From contig JALVQN010000074.1 in NCBI GenBank assembly GCA_027025555.1, forward strand, positions 1 to 40,952: a stretch of DNA of 40,952 bases. Reading direction: 5' to 3'. The stretch comes from Desulfobacterales bacterium (lineage in GTDB: Bacteria; Desulfobacterota; Desulfobacteria; Desulfobacterales; UBA2156). The position numbers and the translations under genes were made by a program. This document shows positions 16,124 through 24,953 of this stretch, piece by piece. The notes under the pieces were generated by a model. The model ran no database searches. It was given only the letters and a program-made list of their open reading frames with translations, and was not told the origin of the DNA. Numbering within the stretch: position 1 is the first letter of the stretch; each line of letters starts with the position of its first letter.

Positions 16124-16444
16124 TTACAGCGGCCCGATCTTGAACTTGATTTCATCGAGCAAAGGGGCCCCGAGGGCCTTGTTGAGGCTGTGGAGGATGT
16201 CGTCTTTCATGAAACAAAGTTGATGGATCCACACGGAGCTGGTGACGTGCACGATGAGCCGCCGGCCTTTAAACGCCGCCGGCTGCGCGTTTTCCGCCAC
16301 CACGCGCCCCACCACGGCATCCCAGTGCTCCCAGATGCGGACAAGATGAAGATCGCTTTCCCGCCGGCAGGTGGCCAGCACCTGCGTCAGGATATCCCTG
16401 AGGGGCACCGGCATCGAAAGTGGTTTTTTGGGATCGGTGGCCAT
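16124..16444 (-). CDS. DUF721/DciA-like protein
   Basis: A 106-residue protein covering the DUF721 domain: R-I-W-E-H-W-D-A-V-V-G-x-x-V-A-E-N-A-Q-P near residues 41-60, then L-I-V-H-V-T-S-S-V-W-I-H-Q-L near 68-82, and I-K-F-K-I-G-P-L at the end. DciA members load the replicative helicase DnaB in bacteria without DnaC. This short one could be that loader or one of the many uncharacterised DUF721 proteins. AGGGAG lies about 9 bases before the ATG at 16444. It is divergent from hflK. Confidence 0.85.
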   Translation of the reverse strand: MATDPKKPLSMPVPLRDILTQVLATCRRESDLHLVRIWEHWDAVVGRVVAENAQPAAFKGRRLIVHVTSSVWIHQLCFMKDDILHSLNKALGAPLLDEIKFKIGPL

Positions 16445-16476
16445 CTCTTTGCTCCCTTGGAAAAGGGCCTTTTCCC

Positions 16477-16505
16477 TTGACTTGATCGGACGTCTGCCCT
16501 ACACT
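16477..16505 (+). promoter_or_regulatory. Sigma-70 promoter of hflKC
   Basis: TTGACT at 16477-16482 and TACACT at 16500-16505 are separated by 17 bases. The start would be near 16512, giving a long leader of about 127 bases before the hflK ATG. That leader holds a 7-base-pair hairpin (CGGGCAC at 16565-16571 with GTGCCCG at 16585-16591). Confidence 0.6.
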
Positions 16506-16638
16506 TTACATAAATTGGACGGTTTATCAAACAGAAAACAAGGGCCTTGGGCGCCTGCTTTTTCCGGGCACGACGGGCTCCAGAGTGCCCGACGATGTTG
16601 AATCGCTGGAGACGGCCTGCATCGGGGATCGGTGGAAG

Positions 16639-17673
16639 ATGAACTGGGACTGGGAAAAACTGAAGGAACAGCAGCAGAAAATGGGCGGCAAGCCCCCCCA
16701 AATGGATGAGATCTTCAAGAAGTTCAAAGGGATGAAATTTTCCGGGAAGATCCCGGGGGGCTTCTTCATCATTCTGGTACTCATCGCCTTGGCGCTGGGG
16801 TCCTCCACATTCTACACCGTGGGCGTGGACGAAGTGGGGGTGGTGCAACGATTCGGGAAATATGTCAGAACGGCCCAGCCGGGGCTCAACTTCAAGCTGC
16901 CGGCCGGCATCGAGAAGGTCACCAAGGTCAAGGTCCGGCGTGTATACAAGGAAGAGTTCGGAGAGGGCTTCGGAGAAAGGGCGCGGTTCGGCAAAGAAAG
17001 CGAAACCGCCAGCGTGACCCTCATGCTCACCGGGGACCTCAATGTGGCCGTGGTCCCCTGGATCGTCCAGTATCGGATCAAAGATCCTTACAATTTTCTG
17101 TTCAAAGTCCAAAACGTGGAACGGCTCCTGGTGGACATGTCCGAAGCCACCATGCGCCTGGTGGTGGGGGATCGCAGCATCAACGAAGTCATCACCAAGC
17201 GGGACGAAATTGCAGTGGAAGCCCGGGAGCTGCTCCAAAAGGAACTGGACAGGGCCCAGACCGGCATCCACGTGGTGACCATCGAAATGAAGCGGACAAA
17301 CGTGCCGCGGCCGGTCCAGCCCTCCTTCAACGAAGTGAACCAGGCGGTTCAGGAAAAAGAGCAGGTCATTTACCAGGCCAAGGAAGACTACAACAAGGCG
17401 ATCCCCGCGGCCCGGGGAGAGGCGGAACGGACCATCAAGGCGGCGGAAGGCTATGCCCTGGACCTGATCAACCGCGCCAGGGGGGATGCGACCCGCTTCC
17501 TCGCCCGGTACAAGGAGTACGCCAACGCCAAGGACGTCACCAAACGGCGCCTCTACCTGGAAATGCTGGAGGACCTCTTTCCCAAGCTGGGCCCCAAGTA
17601 CATCGTGGACGTCAACCAGAAAAACTTTCTTCCCCTTTTGAACCTGACCAAGCCCATGGGTGAGTCCAAATGA
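16639..17673 (+). CDS. hflK: FtsH protease modulator HflK
   Basis: The 344-residue SPFH (band 7) protein starts at the ATG at 16639 (M-N-W-D-W-E-K-L-K). The frame extends back to a GTG at 16585, but the added residues are not HflK-like. Residues 1-38 are cytoplasmic, and a membrane helix lies at about 40-60 (F-F-I-I-L-V-L-I-A-L-A-L-G). The SPFH domain follows (Y-T-V-G-V-D-E-V-G-V-V-Q-R-F-G-K-Y), then an A/E-rich helix and I-V-D-V-N-Q-K-N-F-L-P-L-L. With HflC it forms a cage around FtsH and tunes membrane-protein degradation. Its stop overlaps the hflC start (ATGA), so the two are coupled. GGTGGAAG before the ATG is a weak ribosome site. Confidence 0.93.
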   Translation: MNWDWEKLKEQQQKMGGKPPQMDEIFKKFKGMKFSGKIPGGFFIILVLIALALGSSTFYTVGVDEVGVVQRFGKYVRTAQPGLNFKLPAGIEKVTKVKVRRVYKEEFGEGFGERARFGKESETASVTLMLTGDLNVAVVPWIVQYRIKDPYNFLFKVQNVERLLVDMSEATMRLVVGDRSINEVITKRDEIAVEARELLQKELDRAQTGIHVVTIEMKRTNVPRPVQPSFNEVNQAVQEKEQVIYQAKEDYNKAIPAARGEAERTIKAAEGYALDLINRARGDATRFLARYKEYANAKDVTKRRLYLEMLEDLFPKLGPKYIVDVNQKNFLPLLNLTKPMGESK

Positions 17674-18626
17674 AATCGAGACCTTTCATCGTGATCGTCG
17701 CTGTTGCGGCGGCCTTTTTATTGTATAATTCCGCCTATGTGGTGGATGAGCGGGAGCAGGTGGTGGTCACCCAGTTCGGGAAGGTGGTGGGGACGCCCAA
17801 AAAAGCGCCCGGGTTGTACTTCAAGCTGCCCTTCATCCAGAATACCAATTACTTTCCGAAAAACCTCCTGGACTGGGACGGGGACCCGGGTCAGATCCCC
17901 ACACTGGATAAAACCTATATCTGGGTGGACACCTTTGCACGCTGGAAAATCGTCGATCCCGTGAAATTTTTCCAGACCGTCAACAACACGGTCAGTGCCC
18001 TGGGCCGCCTGGACGACATCATCGATCCGGCCGTCCGCAATTTCATCACCTCCTATCGCCTCATCGAATCGGTCCGATCGAGCAACCGCGAACTCGACAC
18101 CCTGGAAATCGGCTTTGAAGACATCAAGGAGGAAACGCCGTACGGACACCGGGTGACCACCGGACGGGCCAAAATCACCCAAGGGATTCTGGAGCAGGCC
18201 AAGCCGAAACTGGCAAAATTCGGCATCGAACTGGTGGACGTCAAGATCAAACGGATCAACTATGTGGAACAGGTCCGCAAGTCGGTTTACAACCGCATGA
18301 TCGCAGAACGCAAGCAAATTGCAGAAAAATTCCGTTCCGAAGGACAGGGCGAAGCCCGGAAGATCCTCGGGGAAAAGGAACGGGATCTGAAAAAGATCAC
18401 TTCCGAGGCCTATCGAAAGGCCCAGGAAATCATGGGAAAGGCCGATGCCGAGGTGACCAAGATTTATGCCTCGGCTTACGGCGTGGACCCGGAGTTTTTT
18501 TCTTTTTTAAAGACTCTGGAAATCTACACCAAGTCTCTGGACAAGGACAGCACCCTGATCCTGTCCACGGACTCTGAATTCCTCAAGTACCTGAAAGGGT
18601 ACGTGCAGCCCCCCCAGAGTCCGTGA
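17670..18626 (+). CDS. hflC: FtsH protease modulator HflC
   Basis: A 318-residue partner of HflK. An N-terminal membrane helix lies at about residues 5-25 (F-I-V-I-V-A-V-A-A-A-F-L-L). The SPFH domain follows (V-V-D-E-R-E-Q-V-V-V-T-Q-F-G-K-V and P-G-L-Y-F-K-L-P-F-I). The characteristic R-S-x-N-R-E-L-D, I-E-L-V-D-V-K-I-K-R-I-N-Y and M-I-A-E-R-K-Q-I-A-E-K-F-R-S-E-G motifs come next, with a C-terminal tail that includes Y-A-S-A-Y-G-x-D-P-E-F. The four-base overlap with hflK gives an operon of two. A hairpin at 18654-18689 lies just downstream and may also serve as its terminator, though its T run is on the other strand. Confidence 0.95.
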   Translation: MKSRPFIVIVAVAAAFLLYNSAYVVDEREQVVVTQFGKVVGTPKKAPGLYFKLPFIQNTNYFPKNLLDWDGDPGQIPTLDKTYIWVDTFARWKIVDPVKFFQTVNNTVSALGRLDDIIDPAVRNFITSYRLIESVRSSNRELDTLEIGFEDIKEETPYGHRVTTGRAKITQGILEQAKPKLAKFGIELVDVKIKRINYVEQVRKSVYNRMIAERKQIAEKFRSEGQGEARKILGEKERDLKKITSEAYRKAQEIMGKADAEVTKIYASAYGVDPEFFSFLKTLEIYTKSLDKDSTLILSTDSEFLKYLKGYVQPPQSP

Positions 18627-18650
18627 CGCCCTTTCAGATGGAGTCCAAAG

Positions 18651-18689
18651 AAAAAAGCATCCATGTTCCAGCCGGAGCATGGATGCTTT
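18651..18689 (-). terminator. Rho-independent terminator of the bS22-like gene
   Basis: A perfect 12-base-pair stem (18654-18665 with 18678-18689, 12-base loop) reads on the minus strand as AAAGCATCCATG...CATGGATGCTTT. It runs into six T (complement of 18656-18651). It lies 24 bases after the stop of the 32-residue gene. On the plus strand only three T follow, so it works mainly for the minus strand. Confidence 0.85.
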
Positions 18690-18712
18690 CTCATCTGAAA
18701 ACAAGACAGACT

Positions 18713-18811
18713 CTATTTGAGCTTCCTTCGCTGATGCCGCGTCCGAGCCAGAAGCTTTCGATGCTTGTGCTTTCTCATCTTCTTCCGTCGCTTTTTAATA
18801 ACGCTGCCCAA
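18713..18811 (-). CDS. Small ribosomal protein bS22-like (AURKAIP1/COX24 domain), 32 aa
   Basis: A very short gene with a TTG start at 18811, preceded by GGAGGTGAGGC (GGAGG 6 bases from the TTG). The 32 residues are extremely basic: M-G-S-V-I-K-K-R-R-K-K-M-R-K-H-K, then H-R-K-L-L-A-R-T-R-H-Q-R-R-K-L-K. This matches the AURKAIP1/COX24 motif found in mitochondrial mS38 and in the small-subunit protein bS22 of mycobacteria, in both length and the conserved G-S-V-x-K-K-R-R-K-x-M and T-R-x-Q-R-R. It should sit in the 30S subunit near the decoding region. It is monocistronic, with its own terminator, and antisense to the space between hflC and the HExxH gene. Confidence 0.88.
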   Translation of the reverse strand: MGSVIKKRRKKMRKHKHRKLLARTRHQRRKLK

Positions 18812-19022
18812 AGCCTCACCTCCAATCCGTTTGAAAATGCCCTTTTCTTTTCCAGGGGGTTTTACCGGTTCTTTCAGGCGGCTCGGATCCAAAAAAGACC
18901 CGTGACCGCCGTTTTTTTCACAAGCTTCTACTTAAGACGTTTCGGCCCTTTTGTCCACCGCTTTTTTCCAAAAGCGACGGAAAAGGGCTTCCGTCTCCGA
19001 AGACACCCTAAACCCGCCTCCC

Positions 19023-19595
19023 ATGGATGCCCGCAATAGAGCCCTGCCCCGATTCGATCCGGGACAGATGAAGACCGTTAAAGAAGCCGCGGCCTTGGCG
19101 GAAGAACTTGCCGGCAATCACTTCAAGTTGTCCTCCAATCAGTGGCTGAACCGGCACTACGACCTCAAGACCCTGGCGGACCTTTCCGGAGACGAGATCG
19201 TTCACGGGCCCTTTGCCCAGATCATCCATTACCGGGGGCATCGCGGCGACGCCCCCCTGGGGTCTCAGGCGTTTGATCTTTACACCATCTGTCTCCAGGA
19301 TCACAATATCCTGTCCGCACTGAAGACCTCCCGGGACCTTAAGCTCTTTCCTTTCATCCTCTATATCGTCACCCACGAGCTGGTCCACATCGTTCGGTTT
19401 ACCCGGTTTTTGCAAAACTTCGTGGCCACGGAAGCGGAAAAACTGGCCGAAGAGCAGCGGGTTCATGAAAAGACCCATCAAATCCTGAAAGCGACCCCCG
19501 TCCCCGGCCTTGGGGCGGTACTGGACTATTACCGTTTCTGGCGAAACGCCTTCGATGAAATCGAGCATGACCCCATGACCCTTGACAAGTCCTGA
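19023..19595 (+). CDS. Unknown protein with HExxH motif
   Basis: The frame codes for 190 residues from the ATG at 19023 (it is open back to a TTG at 18951; an ATG at 19068 is also possible). No clear ribosome site precedes any of these. No signal peptide is seen. T-H118-E-L-V-H122-I-V-R-F is a zinc-metallopeptidase type motif inside a helix-prone stretch (L-F-P-F-I-L-Y-I-V-T-H-E-L-V-H). It is followed by F-V-A-T-E-A-E-K-L-A-E-E-Q-R-V-H-E-K-T-H, which could supply a third ligand. Whether it is an active peptidase is not known. I do not recognise a named family. It sits between the bS22-like gene and fmdB; fmdB follows after 45 bases, so the two may share a transcript. Confidence 0.75.
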   Translation: MDARNRALPRFDPGQMKTVKEAAALAEELAGNHFKLSSNQWLNRHYDLKTLADLSGDEIVHGPFAQIIHYRGHRGDAPLGSQAFDLYTICLQDHNILSALKTSRDLKLFPFILYIVTHELVHIVRFTRFLQNFVATEAEKLAEEQRVHEKTHQILKATPVPGLGAVLDYYRFWRNAFDEIEHDPMTLDKS

Positions 19596-19640
19596 GAATG
19601 CTTTATAGTAGCTTGACTTCTGAAAGGAGGTATGCCGATT

Positions 19641-19922
19641 ATGCCGGTCTACGAGTATGAATGCACCCGATGCGGCCGGATTGTGGAGGCCTTTCAAAGA
19701 TTCTCAGACAAGCCGCTCACCCGGTGCAGTCACTGTTCGGGAAAGCTCAAAAAACTCATCTCCCAATGTACCTTCCATCTCAAAGGCACCGGCTGGTACG
19801 TGACCGATTACGCCAGTGGCTCCAGGAACACCCAGGGCGGTTCTGAAAAAAAGACCAAGACGGAATCGGGAAAGACCAGCAGCAAGTCGGAAACCCCTTC
19901 CACGGGAAAATCGGATCAATAG
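19641..19922 (+). CDS. FmdB-type zinc-ribbon regulatory protein
   Basis: A 93-residue protein. M-P-V-Y-E-Y-E-C-T-R-C-G, then T-R-C-S-H-C-S-G-K-L-K-K-L-I, is the FmdB/CxxC_CxxC_SSSS zinc ribbon (C8-x2-C11...C-x2-C). The tail from about residue 62 is Ser/Lys/Thr/Gly-rich and disordered. The ribosome site decides the start: AAAGGAGG ends at 19630, only one base before the ATG at 19632 but 10 before the ATG at 19641, where the usual family start M-P-x-Y-E-Y lies. The family is annotated as a putative regulator from the methylotroph fmdB gene. Its real function is unclear. Confidence 0.9.
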   Translation: MPVYEYECTRCGRIVEAFQRFSDKPLTRCSHCSGKLKKLISQCTFHLKGTGWYVTDYASGSRNTQGGSEKKTKTESGKTSSKSETPSTGKSDQ

Positions 19923-20280
19923 GGGTGTCTCCCCCCTGCCCCCCAACCCCCTTTCAGTCTAAATCGGCGTTTCGGCAATCTCATTGAAATCCAGCGGGAC
20001 CCCGGTGTCGGGTGGGAAGCTTTACGTGCGTCCATCTGAATCTAACGCAGTCAATTTACATGTATTTTTTTCATGTCAGGCCCTTTACAAAACCGGATGA
20101 ATGATTAAGATTTTCAAAAAATCGACACCGTAAAGGACGGCGGATGTCTGTCCGGCCTCACCCGAGAAAGGAGGTGGCGCCTGAACCCTAATTTTCGAAA
20201 AAACACCGCTGAAAGCGCTTTAAGGAATTGGGAGCTGTTTCATATCCATTATCGACTCATAGAAAAGGAGAGGAAAGACC
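19923..20280 (+). other. 358-base non-coding region upstream of groES
   Basis: No gene is seen on either strand. The region holds a candidate sigma-70 promoter (20084-20111), a short inverted repeat ACATG-N9-CATGT at 20058-20076 just upstream of it, the palindrome AAAGCGCTTT at 20212-20221, and an unused AAAGGAGG at 20167-20174. No CIRCE element (TTAGCACTC-N9-GAGTGCTAA) was found. Confidence 0.6.
20084..20111 (+). promoter_or_regulatory. Candidate sigma-70 promoter of groESL
   Basis: TTTACA at 20084-20089 and TAAGAT at 20106-20111 are separated by 16 bases. It would give a leader of about 160 bases before groES. A sigma-32 type promoter was looked for and not found with acceptable spacing. 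Confidence 0.45.
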
Positions 20281-20568
20281 ATGAAACTGAGACCATTGCA
20301 GGACCGAATCTTGGTGGAACGTGTGGAAGAGGAACAGAAAACCAAAGGCGGGATCATCATTCCGGATACGGCCAAGGAAAAGCCTGCCGAAGGCAAGGTC
20401 ATCGCCGTGGGAAACGGCAAGCTGGATGAAAGCGGCAAACGGATGCCCCTGGAGGTGAAAAAGGGGGATCGCATCCTGTTTGGGAAATACGCCGGCACCG
20501 AAGTCAAGATCGAAGGACAAGAATACCTGATCATGCGCGAAGACGACGTATTGGGAATCATCGATTAA
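20281..20568 (+). CDS. groES: Co-chaperonin GroES
   Basis: A 95-residue protein of standard length. [12 protein letters not shown] is the family start. The mobile loop carries [12 protein letters not shown], and [14 protein letters not shown] closes the barrel. The heptameric lid binds GroEL and closes the folding cage in the cytoplasm. AGGAGAGGA lies just before the ATG at 20281. groEL follows after 28 bases in the same operon. Confidence 0.98.
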   Translation: MKLRPLQDRILVERVEEEQKTKGGIIIPDTAKEKPAEGKVIAVGNGKLDESGKRMPLEVKKGDRILFGKYAGTEVKIEGQEYLIMREDDVLGIID

Positions 20569-20581
20569 TACAACCAAGTGA

Positions 20582-22243
<1,662 letters not shown>

Positions 22244-22267
22244 ATCCGGCCTTTTTCCCTGTGTTGA

Positions 22268-22302
22268 AAAAAGCCTCCGCCGAAACGGCGGGGGCTTTTT
22301 TT
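22268..22302 (+). terminator. Rho-independent terminator of groESL
   Basis: A 10-base-pair stem (22273-22282 with 22286-22295, loop AAA, one G-T pair) is followed by seven T at 22296-22302 and preceded by an A run, so it could act in both directions. Confidence 0.9.
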
Positions 22303-22533
22303 CTGAACCCAGAAGGCCTAAGGCGAGGCGATGGGCCGGACCCGGGTATTAAATTTTTTAATAGTTTTGTGACAAAATTTTGGAACAAGCGCCTTTTCGT
22401 TTCCTTTGCAAGAGGCTCGTTTCGGTTTTTCAGCAGGTTTCGAAATTGCCTTTCGAAGGACAACTCCTTGTAACGCATACTGAATTTGTTTTACTGAAAT
22501 GCATCAGGCCTTATTTTTTTACTTTTTTTAATT
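22303..22533 (+). other. AT-rich non-coding region upstream of the pilin operon
   Basis: No gene is seen. The region contains the palindrome CAAAATTTTG and two direct copies of TTTCGAA (22438-22444 and 22451-22457, 13 bases apart), about 80-95 bases before the sigma-54 element. That is a suitable place for an activator (PilR-like) site; this role is inferred only. Confidence 0.4.
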
Positions 22534-22534
22534 T

Positions 22535-22550
22535 TGGCATAAAAATTGCT
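22535..22550 (+). promoter_or_regulatory. Sigma-54 (-24/-12) promoter of the minor pilin operon
   Basis: TGGCAT at 22535-22540, five A, then TTGCT at 22546-22550 match the RpoN consensus TGGCAC-N5-TTGCA. GG (22536-22537) and GC (22548-22549) have the required spacing. Transcription would start near 22561, 34 bases before the chosen ATG at 22595. Pilin genes of Pseudomonas and Geobacter use sigma-54 with PilR, so the setting fits. Confidence 0.75.
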
Positions 22551-22594
22551 GTTCTTTTTTTAAGATGGAGCGTATTTCCGCAAAAGGGATTGAC

Positions 22595-23161
22595 ATGGTC
22601 AAGACAGAAACGGGCCTGACCCTTCTGGAGCTGGCGGTGACGGTGGCCATTGTCGCCATTGTCAGCGCCATCGCCATTCCGAACATGATCGGATGGGTTC
22701 CCAAACACCGCCTCCAAAACGCGGCCAACGACCTGCGGTCAGAACTCCAGGCCGTCCGGATGCGGGCCATCCGGGAGAACCGGGAGTTTGCCGTCTTTTT
22801 CAACCCCACCAACAACACGTACCAGGTGGTGGACTCGGGACCCAACCGGAGCTACGACGGCAGCACCCCCGGCAGCGACGACGTCACCCTAAAGACCGTG
22901 GTTTTGAATGCCTATCGCAGCGGCGTGACATACGGCAACGGAAACGCCACCACCAATGCCACATCCGGGGGAGGCGGCTTTCCCCCGGATTTCGTAAGCT
23001 ATACGGGCAACGCCGCCGTGTTTTTGCCCACGGGGCTCATCCAGGGCATGGGCTATGTCTATCTGACCAACAACCGGGGAGATGCCTTTGCCGTGGGCAC
23101 ACCCACGTTGGCGGGCACCGTGGTCCTTCGGATCTGGACCGGCGGAAACTGGAGCCAGTAA
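22595..23161 (+). CDS. GspH/FimT-type pseudopilin
   Basis: The 188-residue minor pilin starts at the ATG at 22595, which has AAAAGGGA 5 bases upstream. An upstream ATG at 22565 would fall only about 4 bases after the sigma-54 start site and adds 10 unneeded residues. The class III signal is K-T-E-T-G/L-T-L-L-E-L-A-V-T: a G before the cut, E at +5, but leucine instead of phenylalanine at +1. A hydrophobic helix follows to about residue 28. The GspH/FimT pattern R-L-Q-N-A-A-N-D-L-R-S-E-L-Q-A-V-R-M-R-A-I-R-E-N comes next. The C-terminal half is Gly/Asn-rich. It should be a priming/tip pseudopilin in the inner membrane and pilus tip. Confidence 0.9.
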   Translation: MVKTETGLTLLELAVTVAIVAIVSAIAIPNMIGWVPKHRLQNAANDLRSELQAVRMRAIRENREFAVFFNPTNNTYQVVDSGPNRSYDGSTPGSDDVTLKTVVLNAYRSGVTYGNGNATTNATSGGGGFPPDFVSYTGNAAVFLPTGLIQGMGYVYLTNNRGDAFAVGTPTLAGTVVLRIWTGGNWSQ

Positions 23162-23187
23162 AGCGAATCAACAGGATTGTATTTCCC

Positions 23188-23952
23188 ATGAACCAAAAAG
23201 GCTTTACCTTGATCGAGCTTATGGTGAGCCTGGCCGTGGCCGGCATCGTCATGAGCGCCGTATATGTGATGTACCAGTCGCAGCTCCAGACCCAGGCCAC
23301 CCAGCTGGCCGCCACAGAAATGCACCAGCATGCCCGGGCCGCCCTTTTCCTCATGGAGCGGGAGATCCGTTCCGCCGGCACCGATCCCACGGGACACGCC
23401 GATGCCGGGTTTGTCCTCACCAATGCCAACGAAATCCGTTTCACCCGGGATATCACCGGAGGAGAATCGGACGGCACCGACAACGACAAGGACGGCAAGA
23501 CCGACGAAGCGGACGAATGGTATGACGCGGACACAACCGATGCCAACGAAGACATCCGCTACCGCCTTTGGGCGGACGGCGGCGTGAATTGCGATGCGAA
23601 CAACGACGGGATCGCCGATTCGTTTCCCTGTTCTTTATGCAGAGACACCGGCGCCGGGCTTCAGCGGGTGGCCGACAACATCGAAGCGCTCCGGCTTTTT
23701 TACCTGGACGCCAACGGGAATGAGACCACCACCGCTTCCAGCATTCGATCCGTGGTGGTGGTCCTGGTGGCCCGGTCCGACAATCCGGTGCTCATGAGGG
23801 ATCAAACCGACACCACCACTTATCAGGTCACCATCCGGGATGCTTCTGGAAACCCCACGGCAAGGACCATTCTGCCGGCCCCCAACGACACGGTGCGTCG
23901 CATCATGCTCTCCACCGAAATCCGGGTCCGGAACACCGGGTTGACCTCCTAG
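23188..23952 (+). CDS. pilW: PilW-type minor pilin
   Basis: A 254-residue protein from the ATG at 23188, the point where the prepilin leader begins (M-N-Q-K-G/F-T-L-I-E-L-M-V-S-L). The frame is open upstream to 22693, but that part only shadows the fimT-like gene. The PilW pattern H-Q-H-A-R-A-A-L-F-L-M-E-R-E-I-R-S-A-G-T-D-P-T-G is clear at about 43-66. Two calcium-loop-like stretches follow (D-N-D-K-D-G-K-T-D-E-A-D near 97 and D-A-N-N-D-G-I-A-D near 140). The protein is part of the minor pilin complex that primes pilus assembly and carries PilY1. It sits 26 bases after the previous gene. Confidence 0.92.
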   Translation: MNQKGFTLIELMVSLAVAGIVMSAVYVMYQSQLQTQATQLAATEMHQHARAALFLMEREIRSAGTDPTGHADAGFVLTNANEIRFTRDITGGESDGTDNDKDGKTDEADEWYDADTTDANEDIRYRLWADGGVNCDANNDGIADSFPCSLCRDTGAGLQRVADNIEALRLFYLDANGNETTTASSIRSVVVVLVARSDNPVLMRDQTDTTTYQVTIRDASGNPTARTILPAPNDTVRRIMLSTEIRVRNTGLTS

Positions 23953-23979
23953 TTAAGGAAAACGCCTGAGGAAGCGACC

Positions 23980-24411
23980 ATGGACATGAATCGAAACAAC
24001 CCCGCGGCAAAGCCCCTTTCCCCGGAAGACGGCTTTTCCCTTCTGGAGATCCTCATGGCCGTTGCCGTCTTTGCCATCGGCGTCCTGGGAATCGCCGGGC
24101 TTCAGGTCCAGGCCACCAACAAGACCACCCATTCCCGGCTTTTCACCGAAGCCTATACCGTGGCCTGCGACCAGATCGAGGCCATCTATTTGATGCCCTA
24201 CACCGATGCCAACATCACCGCCGGAACCCATACAGTGGGCAACACGGGCCCGGGGAACCGGTACAACCTTTCCTACACGGTGACGGACAACCTCGGCCCC
24301 ACGCCGCCGGCAAACACGAAAACCATCACCGTCACCGTTTCCATCAACGCGAGCAGCCTTTTGCCGGTGACCATCACCTTTACCAAGGCCCAAATTCAGG
24401 ATATAAGCTGA
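23980..24411 (+). CDS. pilV: PilV-type pilus modification protein / minor pilin
   Basis: A 143-residue protein. The leader D-G/F-S-L-L-E-I-L-M-A-V-A-V-F-A-I-G-V-L-G-I-A-G-L-Q is the PilV signature (L-G-I-A-G-L-Q after the prepilin helix). Y-T-V-A-C-D-Q-I-E-A-I follows, the usual second motif with varied residues. A long leader of 17 residues precedes the cut. GAGGAAG lies about 5 bases before the ATG at 23980. Its stop overlaps the next start (TGATG). It acts with PilW and PilX as part of the pilus tip complex. Confidence 0.9.
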   Translation: MDMNRNNPAAKPLSPEDGFSLLEILMAVAVFAIGVLGIAGLQVQATNKTTHSRLFTEAYTVACDQIEAIYLMPYTDANITAGTHTVGNTGPGNRYNLSYTVTDNLGPTPPANTKTITVTVSINASSLLPVTITFTKAQIQDIS

Positions 24412-24938
24412 TGGCGTTTTTTGCTTTGAAAAAAATGTCCAGACCCGTCACCCATCAAGACGGATCGGTGCTCTTTTTCACCCTCATGATCCTGGTGATC
24501 ATGGCGGCGGCCGGGTTGACCATGATCTCCAACACGGTCCTGGAGTCCAAGATCGTGCGCAACGCTTCATCCCGGACACTGAACTTCTACGCCGCCGAGG
24601 CGGCGGCCATGGAGGCCGCCCAGCGCCTTGAAAACGAAACCAACGTCACCCGGCTCAATACCCACAATGCCGTGTGGCTCAACCCCAACGGTCCCAGCGA
24701 TCCGCCCCTGGCCGATTTCAACCAGGCCTGGACCCTTTCCGGGTCCGGACAAAACGCCGTGTTCAACGCCGCCACCAACACGGCCTACACCACCGTCCGG
24801 GTGGGCGTGGCCAAGAGCGCGTCCCTGGGCTTGGAGAATCCGGATCTCCTCTGGGAATACAGCGTGCTGGGACGGTATTACGATTCCAACAACACGCCCA
24901 TTGCCATGATTGAAGTCGGGTTTAAAAAGCGATACTGA
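24411..24938 (+). CDS. pilX: PilX-type pilus assembly protein
   Basis: A 175-residue protein with the PilX N-terminal domain: D-G-S-V-L-F-F-T-L-M-I-L-V-I-M at about residues 17-31. It then has M-I-S-N-T-V-L-E-S-K-I-V-R-N and F-Y-A-A-E-A-A-A-M-E-A-A, the family Y-x-A-E-A-A-x-x-x-A pattern. Unlike classic pilins it has no glutamate at +5. Its start overlaps the pilV stop (TGATG), so the genes are coupled. It lies directly before the pilY1-type gene, as in Pseudomonas (pilV-pilW-pilX-pilY1). Confidence 0.88.
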   Translation: MAFFALKKMSRPVTHQDGSVLFFTLMILVIMAAAGLTMISNTVLESKIVRNASSRTLNFYAAEAAAMEAAQRLENETNVTRLNTHNAVWLNPNGPSDPPLADFNQAWTLSGSGQNAVFNAATNTAYTTVRVGVAKSASLGLENPDLLWEYSVLGRYYDSNNTPIAMIEVGFKKRY

Positions 24939-24953
24939 TTAAAGGAGCCTCCC

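Noticed and set aside
20011-20036. GGAAGC followed by TCTGA upstream of groES
   Set aside because: The spacer is only about 14 bases and the -35 lacks GGAAC, so it does not fit the two good ECF sites.
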